From Haematobia irritans (Eukaryota > Arthropoda > Insecta > Diptera > Muscidae): 64,000 bases of DNA. Position 1 is the stretch's first letter. Every line of letters begins with the position of its first letter. Below are positions 49,180 to 60,084 of this stretch, in pieces. The DNA is taken from NCBI RefSeq assembly GCF_050003625.1, contig NC_134398.1, positions 110,068,171 to 110,132,170 of the forward strand. The letters are read 5' to 3'. A program made the position numbers and the translations under genes. The notes under the pieces were generated by a model, which did no database searches, had not been told where the DNA came from, and saw only the letters and a program-made list of their open reading frames with translations.

Positions 49180-50340
49180 CAAATATGGGAAACATTTAAA
49201 TCTGAAGCAATCTTAAGGAAACTTCGCAAAAGTTTATTTATGATTTATCGCTCGATATATATGTATTAGAAGTTTAAGAAAATTAGAGTCATTTTTTCAA
49301 CTATTCGACTAAGCAGTGGCGATTTTACAAGGAAAATGTTGCTATTTTGACCATTTTTGTCGAAATCAGAAAAACATATATATGGGAGCTATATCTAAAT
49401 CTGAACCGATTTCAACCAAATTTGGCACGCATAGCAACAATGCTAATTCTACTCCCTGTGCAAAATTTCAACTAAATCGGAGCAAAAAATTAGCCTCTGT
49501 GGTCATATGAGTGTAAATCGGGCGAAAGCTATATATGGGAGCTATATCTAAATCTGAACCGATTTCAACCAAATTTGGCACGCATAGTTACAATGCTCAT
49601 TCTACTCCCTGTGCAAAATTTCAATTAAATCGGAGTAAAAGATTGGCCTCTGTGGTCATATGAGTGTAAATCGGGCGAAAGCTATAAATGGGAGCTATAT
49701 CTAAATCTGAACCGATTTCCACCAAATTTGACATGCATAGCTATAATGCTAATTCTACTCCCTGTGCAAAATTTCAACTAAATCGGAGCAAAAAATTGGC
49801 CTCTGTGGACAAAGGAGTGTAAATCGGGCGAAAGCTATATATGGGAGCTATATCTAAATCTGAACCGATTTGGTTGATATTTTGCAAGTTTTTCGAGACT
49901 CATAAAATATTTGGATGTACGGAATTTGAGGAAGATCGGTTGATATACACGCCAATTATGACCAGATAGGTGAAAAATATATATGGCAGCTATATCTAAA
50001 TCTGAACCGATTTTTTCCAAAATCAATAGGGATCGTCTTTGAGCCGAAACAGGACCCCATACCAAATTTTAATAGGGATCGTCTTTGAGCCAAAACAGGA
50101 CCCCATACCAAATTTTAGGACAATCGGACTAAAACTGCGAGCTGTACTTTGCACACAAAAATACATCAACAGATAGACAGACAGACGGACAGACAGACAG
50201 ACGGACATCGCTAAATCGACTCAGAATTTAATTCTAAGACGATCGGTATACTAAACGATGGGTCTCAGACTTTTCCTTCTTGGCGTTACATACAAATGCA
50301 CAAACTTATTATACCCTGTACCACAGTAGTGAAGGGTATA
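49180..50340 (+). repeat. satellite unit 29 (B2, 46-bp duplication)
   Basis: A B2 leader, three C monomers and D from about 49836 are followed by a 46-bp direct duplication in block A (50025-50070 and 50071-50116). (GACA)n is at about 50174-50207. The hairpin at 50310-50340 lacks 3 bp of its right arm. Confidence 0.9.
50025..50116 (+). repeat. 46-bp tandem duplication in block A
   Basis: AATAGGGATCGTCTTTGAGC begins at 50025 and again at 50071. The same duplication with the same breakpoints is present in unit 31 (52177 and 52223), so the two units descend from one duplicated parent. Confidence 0.9.
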
Positions 50341-51331
50341 AAAATATGGGAAACATTTAAATCTGGAGCAATTTTAAGAAAACTTCGCAAAAGTTTATTT
50401 ATGATTATCGCTCGATATATATGTATTAGAAGTTTAGGAAAATTAGAGTCATTTTTACAACTTTTCCACTAAGCAGTGGCGATTTTACAAGGAAAATGTT
50501 GGTATTTTGACCATTTTTGTCGAAATCAGAAAAACATATATATGGGAGCTATATCTAAATCTGAACCGATTTCAACCAAATTTGGCACGCATAGCTACAA
50601 TGCTAATTCTACTCCCTGTGCAAAATTTCAACTAAATCGGAGCAAAAAATTGGCCTCTGTGGTCATATGAGTGTAAATCGGGCGAAAGCTATATATGGGA
50701 GCTATATCTAAATCTGAACCGATTTCAACCAAATTTGGCACGCATAGCTACAATGCTAATTCTACTCCCTGTGCAAAATTTCATCTATATCGGAGCAAAC
50801 AATTGGCCTCTGTGGTCATTTGAGTGTAAATCGGGCGAAAGCTATATATGGGAGCTATATCTAATTCTGAACCGATTTCAACCAAATTTGACACGCATAG
50901 CTACAATGCTAATTATACTCCCTGTGCAAAATTTCAACTAAATCGGAGCAAAAAAATTGGCATCTGTGGGCAAATGAGTGTAAATGGGGCGAAAGCTATA
51001 TATGGGAGCTATATCTAAATCTGAACCGATTTCCACCAAATTTGACTTCCACCAAATCAATAGGGATCGTCTTTGAGCCGAAACATTACCCTATACCAAA
51101 TTTTAAGACAATCGGACTAAAACTGCGAGCTGTACTTTGCACACAAAAATACATCAACAGACAGACAGACGGACAGACAGACAGACAGACGGACATCGCT
51201 AAATCGACTCAGAATTTAATTCTAAGACGATCGGTATACTAAACGATGGGTCTCAGACTTTTCCTTCTTGGCGTTACATACAAATGCACAAACTTATTAT
51301 ACCCTGTACCACAGTAGTGGTGAAGGGTATA
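50341..51331 (+). repeat. satellite unit 30 (B1, no D)
   Basis: The unit is 991 bp long, with a B1 leader, C monomers, the TTTGACTTCCACCAAATC junction near 51049, (GACA)n at about 51159-51192 and the hairpin at 51298-51331. It is a close copy of unit 28. Confidence 0.9.
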
Positions 51332-52447
51332 CAAATATGGGAAACATTTAAATCTGAAGCAATCTTAAGGAAACTTCTCAAAAGTTTATTTATGATTTAT
51401 CGCTCGATATATATGTATTAGAAGTTTAAGAAAATTAGAGTCATTTTTTCAACTATTCGACTAAGCAGTGGCGATTTTACAAGGAAAATGTTGCTATTTT
51501 GACCATTTTTGTCGAAATCAGAAAAACATATATATGGGAGCTATATCTAAATCTGAACCGATTTCAACCAAATTTGGCACGCATAGCAACAATGCTAATT
51601 CTACTCCCTGTGCAAAATTTCAACTAAATCGGAGCAAAAAATTAGCCTCTGTGGTCATATGAGTGTAAATCGGGCGAAAGCTATATATGGGAGCTATATC
51701 TAAATCTGAACCGATTTCAACCAAATTTGGCACGCATAGCTACAATGCTAATTCTACTCCCTGTGCAAAATTTCAATTAAATCGGAGTAAAAGATTGGCC
51801 TCTGTGGTCATATGAGTGTAAATCGGGCGAAAGCTATAAATGGGAGCTATATCTAAATCTGAACCGATCTCCACCAAATTTGACATGCATAGCTATACTG
51901 CTAATTCTACTCCCTGTGCAAAATTTCAACTAAATCGGAGCAAAAAATTGGCCTCTGTGGATATAGGAGTGTAAATCGGGCGAAAGCTATATATGGGAGC
52001 TATATCTAAATCTGAACCGATTTGGATGATATTTTGCAAGTTTTTCGAGACTCATAAAATATTTGGATGTACGGAATTTGAGGAAGATCGGTTGATATAC
52101 ACGCCAATTATGACCAGATAGGTGAAAAATATATATGGCAGCTATATCTAAATCTGAACCGATTTTTTCCAAAATCAATAGGGATCGTCTTTGAGCCGAA
52201 ACAGGACCCCATACCAAATTTTAATAGGGATCGTCTTTGAGCCGAAACAGGATCCCATACCAAATTTATAGGACAATCGGACTAAAACTGCGAGCTGTAC
52301 TTTGCACACTTTGCACAAATCGACTCAGAATTTAATTCTAAGACGATCGGTATACTAAACGATGGGTCTCAGACTTTTCCTTTTTGGCGTTACATACAAA
52401 TGCACAAACTTATTATACCCTGTACCACAGTAGTGGTGAAGGGTATA
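51332..52447 (+). repeat. satellite unit 31 (B2, microsatellite lost)
   Basis: The unit is 1,116 bp long. It has a B2 leader, three C monomers, D from about 51988 and the 46-bp duplication (52177-52268). The (GACA)n microsatellite and its flanks are deleted: TTTGCACACTTTGCACAAATCG bridges the gap near 52306. The hairpin at 52414-52447 is intact. Confidence 0.9.
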
Positions 52448-53285
52448 AAAATATGGGAAACATTTAAATCTGGAGCAATTTTAAGAAAACTTCGCAAAAG
52501 TTTATTTATGATTATCGCTCGATATATATGTATTAGAAATTTAGGAAAATTAGAGTCATTTTTACAACTTTTCCACTAAGCAGTGGCGATTTTACAAGGA
52601 AAATGTTGGTATTTTGACCATTTTTGTCGAAATCAGAAAAACATATATATGGGAGCTATATCTAAATCTGAACCGATTTCAACCAAATTTGGCACGCATA
52701 GCTACAATGCTAATTCTACTACCTGTGCAAAATTTCAACTAAATCGGAGCAAAAAATTGGCCTCTGTGGTCATATGAGTGTAAATCGGGCGAAAGCTATA
52801 TATGGGAGCTATATCTAAATCTGAACCGATTTCAACCAAATTTGGCACGCATAGCTACAATGCTAATTATACTCCCTGTGCAAAATTTCAACTAAATCGG
52901 AGCAAAAAAATTGGCATCTGTGGGCAAATGAGTGTAAATGGGGCGAAAGCTATATATGGGAGCTATATCTAAATCTGAACCGATTTCCACCAAATTTGAC
53001 TTCCACCAAATCAATAGGGATCGTCTTTGAGCCGAAACAGGACCCTATACCAAATTTTAAGACAATCGGACTAAAACTGCGAGCTGTACTTTGCACACAA
53101 AAATACATCAACAGACAGACAGACGGACAGACAGACAGACAGACGGACATCGCTAAATCGACTCAGAATTTAATTCTAAGACGATCGGTATACTAAACGA
53201 TGGGTCTCAGACTTTTCCTTCTTGGCGTTACATACAAATGCACAAACTTATTATACCCTGTACCACAGTAGTGGTGAAGGGTATA
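52448..53285 (+). repeat. satellite unit 32 (B1, no D)
   Basis: The unit is 838 bp long, with a B1 leader, few C monomers, the TTTGACTTCCACCAAATC junction near 53003, (GACA)n at about 53113-53146 and the hairpin at 53252-53285. Confidence 0.9.
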
Positions 53286-54402
53286 AAAATATGGGAAATA
53301 TTTAAATCTGAAGCAATCTTAAGGAAACTTCGCAAAAGTTTATTTATGATTTATCTCTCGATATATATGTATTAGAAGTTTAAGAAAATTAGAGTCATTT
53401 TTTGAACTATTCGACTAAGCATTGACGATTTTACAAGGAAAATGTTGGAATTTTGACCATTTTTGTCGAAATCAGAAAAACATATATATGGGAGCTATAT
53501 CTAAATCTGAACCGATTTCAACCAAATTTGGCACGCATAGCAACAATGCTAATTCTACTCCCTGTGCAAAATTCCAACTAAATCGGAGCAAAAAATTAGC
53601 CTCTGTGGTCATATGAGTGTAAATCGGGCGAAAGCTATATATGGGAGCTATATCTAAATCTGAACCGATTTCAACCAAATTTGGCACGCATAACAACAAT
53701 GCAAATTCTACTCCCTGTGCAAAATTTCAACTAAATCGGAGTTAAAAATTGGCCTCTGTGGTCATATGAGTGTAAATCGGGCGAATGCTATATATGGGAG
53801 CTATATCTAAATCTGAAGCGATTTCAACCAAATTTGACACGCATAGCTATAATGCTAATTCTACTGCCTGTGCAAAATTTCAACTAAATCGGAGCAAAAA
53901 ATTGGGCTCTGTGGGCAAATGAGTGTAAATCGGGCGAAAGCTATATATGGGAGCTATACTAAATCTGAACCGATTTGGCTGATATTTTGCAAGTTTTTCG
54001 AGACTCATAAAATGTTCGGATGTACGGAATTTGAGAAAGATCGGTTGATATACACGCCAATTATGACCAGATAGGTGAAAAATATATATGGCAGCTATAT
54101 CTAAATCTGAACCGATTTTTTCCAAAATCAATAGGGATCGTCTTTGAGCCGAAACAGGACCCCATACCAAATTTTAGGACAATCGGACTAAAAGTGCGAG
54201 CTGTACTTTGCACACAAAAATACATAAACAGACAGACAGACGGACAGACAGACAGACAGACGGACATCGCTAAATCAACTCAGAATTTAATTCTAAGACG
54301 GTCGGTATACTAAACGATGGGTCTCAGACTTTTCCTTCTTGGCGTTACATACAAATGCACAAACTTATTATACCCTGTACCACAGTAGTGGTGAAGATTA
54401 TA
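53286..54402 (+). repeat. satellite unit 33 (B2)
   Basis: The unit is 1,117 bp long, with a B2 leader, three C monomers, D from about 53950 (with one base lost in GCTATACTAAATC), (GACA)n at about 54230-54263 and the hairpin at 54369-54402, whose right arm is damaged (GAAGATTATA). Confidence 0.9.
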
Positions 54403-55786
54403 AAAATATGGGAAACATTTAAATCTGAAGCAATCTTAAGGAAACTTCGCAAAAGTTTATTTATGATTTATCGCTCGATATATATGTATTAGAAGTTTAA
54501 GAAAATTAGAGTCATTTTTTCAACTATTCGACTAAGCAGTGGCGATTTTACAAGGAAAATGTTGCTATTTTGACCATTTTTGTCGAAATCAGAAAAACAT
54601 ATATATGGGAGCTATATCTAAATCTTTGGCACGCATAGCAATAATGCTAATTCTACTCCCTGTGCAAAATTTCAACTAATTTGGAGCAAAAATTGGCCTC
54701 TGTGGTCATATGAGTGTAAATCGGGCGAAAGCTATATATGGGAGCTATATCTAAATCTGAACCGATTTCAACCAAATTTGGCACGCATAGCTACAATGCT
54801 AATTATACTCCCTGTGCAAAATTTCAACTAAATCGGAGCAAAAAATTGGCCTCTGTGGTCATTTGAGTGTAAATCGGGCGAAAGCTATATATGGGAGCTA
54901 TATCTAAATCTGAACCAATTTCAACCAAATTTGACACGCATAGCTACAATGCAAGTTCTACCCCCTGTGCAAAATTTCAACTAAATCGGAGCAAAAAATT
55001 GGCCTCTGTGGTCATTTGAGTGTAAATCGGGCGAAAGCTATATATGGAAGCTATATCTAAATCTGAACCGATTTCAACCAAATTTGACACACATAGCTAC
55101 AATGCTAATTCTACTCCCTGTGCAAAATTTCAACTAAATCGGAGCAAAAAATTGGCCTCTGTGGGCCAATGAGTGTAAATCGGGCGAAAGCTATATATGG
55201 GAGCTATATCTAAATCTGAACCGATTTCCACCAAATTTGACACGCATAGCTATAATGCTGATTCTACTCCCTGTGCAAAATTTCAACTAAATCGGAGCAA
55301 AAAATTGGCCTCTGTGGACAAAGGAGTGTAAATCGGGCGAAAGCTATATATGGGAGCTATATCTAAATCTGAACCGATTTGGATGATATTTTGCAAGTTT
55401 TTCGAGACTCATAAAATATTTGGATGTACGGAATTTGAGGAAGATTGGTTGATATACACGCCAATTATGACCAGATCTGTGAAAAATATATATGGCAGCT
55501 ATATCTAAATCTGAGCCGATTTTTTCCAAAATCAATAGAGATCGTCTTTGAGCCGAAACAGGACCCCATACCAAATTTTAGGACAATCGGACTAAAAGTG
55601 CGAGCTGTACTTTGCACACAAATATACATCAACAGACAGACAGACGGACATCGCTAAATCGACTCAGAATTTAATTCTAAGACGATCGGTATACTAAACG
55701 ATGGGTCTCAGACTTTTCCTTCTTGGCGTTACATACAAATGCACAAACTTATTACACCCTGTACCACAGTAGTGGTGAAGGGTATA
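54403..55786 (+). repeat. satellite unit 34 (B2)
   Basis: The unit is 1,384 bp long. It follows another B2 unit, so the alternation ends here. The first monomer is shortened near 54626 (TAAATCTTTGGCACGC). D starts at about 55345 and the microsatellite is very short (about 55636-55651). The hairpin at 55753-55786 has the variant left arm TACACCCTG. Confidence 0.9.
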
Positions 55787-56107
55787 AATATGCGAAACAT
55801 TTAAATCTGAAGCAATTTTAAGGAAACTTCGCAAAAGTTTATTTATGATTTATCGCTCGATATATATGTATTAGAAGTTTAGGAAAATTAGAGTCATTTT
55901 TACAACTTTTCGAGTAAGCAGTGGCGATTTTACAAGGAAAATGTTGGTATTTTGACCATTTTTGTCGAAATCAGAAAAACATATATATGGGAGCTATATC
56001 TAAATCTGAACCGATTTCAACCAAATTAGGCACGCATAGCAACAATGCTAATTCTACTCCCTGTGCAAAATTTCAACTAAATCGGAGCAAAAAATTAGCC
56101 TCTGTGG
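55787..56107 (+). repeat. satellite unit 35, left part (B3 leader and first C monomer)
   Basis: A B3 leader and part of one C monomer are cut at CTCTGTGG (56100-56107), the target site of the hAT-like element. The same leader type and the same cut recur at 57934-58254. Confidence 0.9.
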
Positions 56108-56376
56108 CATAGGCGGAGCCAGAAATTTTCTCTGGGGGGGGGCTATGCCCCCCCCAGACATCCTTCAGAGTTTTGTCGAAATTTCCGAAGCGATAAATTA
56201 CCCCTATTGATAAAACTATACATCCTCAATTTTATTGCGGTGTTAAAGGCAATATGCAGCAAAATCAATCAAAAACAAAAAAAACTCAATCACAAAAATT
56301 AGTTGTATCAATTAATTTTTTAATTGGCTTTGATGATTGATAATATCATTTTTTTTTGATTGAATACATTTCAATT
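56108..56376 (+). mobile_element. hAT-like element, left end only (duplicate)
   Basis: This is the duplicated left end of the hAT-like element. It begins CATAGGCGGAGCCAG and then has a G-rich/C-rich palindromic stretch around GGGGGCTATGCCCCCC. AT-rich sequence without ORF continues to the start of the nested element. It has no right end of its own because the duplication breaks off inside the nested element. Confidence 0.8.
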
Positions 56377-57474
56377 AAAAACAAGTAAGTAAAATCTAAA
56401 GTCGGGCGGAGCCGACTATATTATACCCTTCACCACTATGTAGACAAACATTTGTGTTACCATCTCAACTACTTAAAATTTGCTGGAAGCTATATAAAGG
56501 TTTGCATTTCCAGATACAAATACTTTTAATGGAAACAATTTTTTGTACTTCTACAAAAACTCTAGAATTAAAATTTAAATCGGCTAACGCCCTGGGATGA
56601 TACACAATGTTAGTAAAAAATATGGGAAATATGAAGCGAGAGAAATTTTAATGCAATTGTACAAAAGAGATTTTTAATTTTTCAGGCGATACATATGTAT
56701 TCGAGATATAGGACAATTAGAGTAATATTTACAATTTTTGCTGCTCAGCAGTGGCGATTTTACAAGGATATTGGTTAGATCTCGCCAAGATATGTGTAGG
56801 GCGACTTGGAGCCTTATTTAAAACTCATCCGTTCTGTGGAAATTTTGGCATTGCAGTGTGTAGGATATGGGGAAATCATCACAGAATTTTGTGTAAACTG
56901 TGAGAATTTTGGCCATATTTGTATTCTCTGTGGAAACTATCCAGTCAATTGGAGGAAAATCCCATTGAAAATGGGTCTAAAATATGAAACAGTCGACCAT
57001 ATTTCCCCAACTCTGGTGTACGTATATATGGGAGCTATATACAATCTGAACCGATTTTGAATAAATTTGACATGTATAGTTAGAATAATAATTCTGCTAT
57101 CTATGCGAAATTTCACGTAAATGGGAGTATAACTTTGGCCCCCCTGGTCATATGAGTGCAAATCGGACGGGAGATATATATGGGAGCCATATCTAAATCT
57201 AAATCGATTTCAACCAAATTTGGCACAATTACCTATACTACTAAACGTACTCCTTGTGCGAAATTTGAAGCAAATCACGGCAAAACCCTGGATTTTGAGG
57301 CCATATAAGTTCAATCGGACGAAAGATATATATGGGAGCTATATCTAAATCTGAACCGATTTCAATCAAGTGTACCAAGCATTGGTAGAATGCCAATTCT
57401 ACCCTCTGTGCAAAATTTCATGAAGATCGGTAGTAAATTTTGGGCTCTGTGGTCATATGAGTCTAAATCGGACG
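56377..57474 (+). mobile_element. Helentron/DINE-like element, 5' part (duplicate)
   Basis: This is the 5' portion of the element described at 58523-60084. It begins AAAAACAAGTAAG, has a small AGTCGG...CCGACT dyad, the inverted-repeat arm TATACCCTTCACCAC at 56422-56436, a leader homologous to satellite block B, and three diverged monomers from about 57026. It switches to ordinary satellite at about 57475. Confidence 0.75.
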
Positions 57475-57933
57475 AAAGCTATATATGGGAGCTATATCTC
57501 AATCTGAACCGATTTGGATGATATTTTGCAAGTTTTTCGAGACTCATAAAATATTTGGATGTACGGAATTTGAGGAAGATCGGTTGATATACACGCCAAT
57601 TATGACCAGATCGGTGAAAAATATATATGGCAGCTATATCTAAATCTGAACAGATTTTTTCCAAAATCAATAGGGATCGTCTGTGAGCCGAAACAGGACC
57701 TCATACCAAATTTTAGGACAATCGGACTAAAACTGCGAGCTGTACTTTGCACACAAAAATACATCAACAGACAGACAGACGGACAGACAGACGGACATCG
57801 CTAAATCGACTCAGAATTTAATTCTAAGACGATCGGTATACTAAACGATGGGTCTCAGACTTTTCCTTCTTGGCGTTACATACAAATGCACAAACTTATT
57901 ACACCCTGTACCACAGTAGTGGTGAAGGGTATA
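57475..57933 (+). repeat. satellite D/A block between duplicate copies
   Basis: An ordinary D monomer, block A, (GACA)n at about 57769-57798 and the hairpin (57900-57933, TACACCC variant) are present. Block A shares GTCTGTGAGCC and GGACCTCATACC with the unit at 61.2-61.6 kb, while the hairpin variant matches the one at 55753. The piece is therefore a mosaic of left- and right-flank satellite. Confidence 0.85.
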
Positions 57934-58254
57934 AATATGCGAAACATTTAAATCTGAAGCAATTTTAAGGAAACTTCGCAAAAGTTTATTTATGATTTAT
58001 CGCTCGATATATATGTATTAGAAGTTTAGGAAAATTAGAGTCATTTTTACAACTTTTCGAGTAAGCAGTGGCGATTTTACAAGGAAAATGTTGGTATTTT
58101 GACCATTTTTGTCGAAATCAGAAAAACATATATATGGGAGCTATATCTAAATCTGAACCGATTTCAACCAAATTAGGCACGCATAGCAACAATGCTAATT
58201 CTACTCCCTGTGCAAAATTTCAACTAAATCGGAGCAAAAAATTAGCCTCTGTGG
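57934..58254 (+). repeat. satellite unit 36, left part (B3), cut by hAT-like insertion
   Basis: A B3 leader and a partial C monomer end at CTCTGTGG (58247-58254), the left target duplication of the hAT-like element. The interrupted monomer resumes at 60845 with the same eight bases. Confidence 0.9.
58247..58254. repeat. 8-bp target duplication CTCTGTGG, left
   Basis: The bases are identical to 60845-60852 and fall at the same place in the satellite monomer (GCCTCTGTGGTCAT). This marks the insertion of the hAT-like element. Confidence 0.88.
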
Positions 58255-58567
58255 CATAGGCGGAGCCAGAAATTTTCTCTGGGGGGGGCTATGCCCCCCC
58301 CAGACATCCTTCAAAATTTTGTCGAAATTTCCGAAGCGATAAATTACCCCTATTGATAAAACTATACATCCTCAATTTTATTGCGGTGTTAAAGGCAATA
58401 TGCAGCAAAATCAATCAAAAACAAAAAAAACTCAATCACAAAAATTAGTTGTATCAATTAATTTTTTAATTGGCTTTGATGATTGATACTATCATTTTTT
58501 TTTGATTGAATACATTTCAATTAAAAACAAGTAAGTAAAATCTAAAGTCGGGCGGAGCCGACTATAT

Positions 58568-58582
58568 TATACCCTTCACCAC
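58568..58582. repeat. 15-bp inverted-repeat arm, left
   Basis: TATACCCTTCACCAC is a perfect reverse complement of 60069-60083. The same arm occurs at 56422-56436 in the duplicate. None of the head-to-tail satellite units has it at its left end. Confidence 0.9.
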
Positions 58583-60049
58583 TATGTAGACAAACATTTG
58601 TGTTACCATCTCAACTACTTAAAATTTGCTGGAAGCTATATAAAGGTTTGCATTTCCAGATACAAATACTTTTAATGGAAACAATTTTTTGTACTTCTAC
58701 AAAAACTCTAGAATTAAAATTTAAATCGGCTAACGCCCTGGGATGATACACAATGTTAGTAAAAAATATGGGAAATATGAAGCGAGAGAAATTTTAATGC
58801 AATTGTACAAAAGAGATTTTTAATTTTTCAGGCGATACATATGTATTCGAGATATAGGACAATTAGAGTAATATTTACAATTTTTGCTGCTCAGCAGTGG
58901 CGATTTTACAAGGATATTGGTTAGATCTCGCCAAGATATGTGTAGGGCGACTTGGAGCCTTATTTAAAACTCATCCGTTCTGTGGAAATTTTGGCATTGC
59001 AGTGTGTAGGATATGGGGAAATCATCACAGAATTTTGTGTAAACTGTGAGAATTTTGGCCATATTTGTATTCTCTGTGGAAACTATCCAGTCAATTGGAG
59101 GAAAATCCCATTGAAAATGGGTCTAAAATATGAAACAGTCGACCATATTTCCCCAACTCTGGTGTACGTATATATGGGAGCTATATACAATCTGAACCGA
59201 TTTTGAATAAATTTGACATGTATAGTTAGAATAATAATTCTGCTATCTATGCGAAATTTCACGTAAATGGGAGTATAACTTTGGCCCCCCTGGTCATATG
59301 AGTGCAAATCGGACGGGAGATATATATGGGAGCCATATCTAAATCTGAATCGATTTCAACCAAATTTGGCACAATTACCTATACTACTAAACGTACTCCT
59401 TGTGCGAAATTTGAAGCAAATCACGGCAAAACCCTGGATTTTGAGGCCATATAAGTTCAATCGGACGAAAGATATATATGGGAGCTATATCTAAATCTGA
59501 ACCGATTTCAATCAAGTGTACCAAGCATTGGTAGAATGCCAATTCTACCCTCTGTGCAAAATTTCATGAAGATCGGTAGTAAATTTTGGGCTCTGTGGTC
59601 ATATGAGTCTAAATCGGACGAAAGATATATATGGGAGCTATATCTAAATCTGAACCGATTTGGCTGATATTTTGCAAGATTTGCGAGATTCATTAAATAT
59701 TTGGATGTACGGTATTTCAAGAAAATTGGTTGATAAACACGCTAACTATGACCACATCGTAGATAATTATATATGGCAGCTATATCTAAATCTGAACCGA
59801 TTTTTTCCAAAACCAATAGCAATTGTCTCTGTCTCAAGAAACGGCCCTATGCCAAATTTGAGGACGATCGGACTTAAATTGCGAGCTGTACTTTGTGCAC
59901 AAAATTACATATACAGACAGACGGACGGACAGACAGACAGACGGACATCGCTAAATCGACTCAGATTTTAATTCTTACCCGATCGGTATACTAAAAGATG
60001 GGTCTATGACCACTATTTCTTGGCGTTATATACAAATGCACAAACTCAT

Positions 60050-60083
60050 TATACCCTGTACCACAGTAGTGGTGAAGGGTATA
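60050..60083. repeat. terminal hairpin of the nested element
   Basis: The stem TATACCCTGTACCAC / GTGGTGAAGGGTATA has a loop of AGTA and two mismatched pairs. The sequence is the same as the hairpin that ends nearly all satellite units, here followed by unrelated hAT sequence. This identifies the hairpin as the element's true 3' end. Confidence 0.88.
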
Positions 60084-60084
60084 A

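Larger units (their letters stand above)
55753..57474 (+). repeat. duplication, copy 1 (2,146-bp offset)
   Basis: The sequence from the TACACCC hairpin variant through the B3 leader, the hAT-like left end and the nested element as far as its third monomer is repeated at about 57900-59620. The offset is 2,146-2,147 bp. Differences are few: G/C-tract lengths, TTCAGAGTTTT against TTCAAAATTTT, and single bases. At about 57475 copy 1 leaves the nested element and becomes ordinary satellite D/A sequence, while copy 2 continues into the nested element's own D/A blocks. Confidence 0.88.
58523..60084 (+). mobile_element. Helentron/DINE-1-like element, apparently full length
   Basis: This element of about 1.56 kb is nested in the hAT-like element. 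From left to right it has AAAAACAAGTAAGT, the dyad AGTCGG-GCGGAG-CCGACT, and the arm TATACCCTTCACCAC (58568-58582). A leader homologous to satellite block B and three diverged monomers of about 153 bp (from about 59172) follow. A D-type monomer, block A with (GACA)n (about 59913-59945) and a terminal hairpin (60050-60083) end it. The hairpin's right arm is the exact reverse complement of 58568-58582. A T lies on each side, as in T|T insertion, but no longer target duplication is seen. Central repeats of about 150 bp, a microsatellite, a 3' hairpin and subterminal inverted repeats are the known layout of Helentron-type INE/DINE elements; a terminal-inverted-repeat MITE with tandem repeats is the alternative. 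No replication or helicase gene is present. Confidence 0.7.

Noticed and set aside
56806..57060. 84-codon open frame in the nested element, repeated at 58952-59206
   Set aside because: It lies across the leader and first monomer; the second copy exists only because of the 2,146-bp duplication. No recognisable protein.
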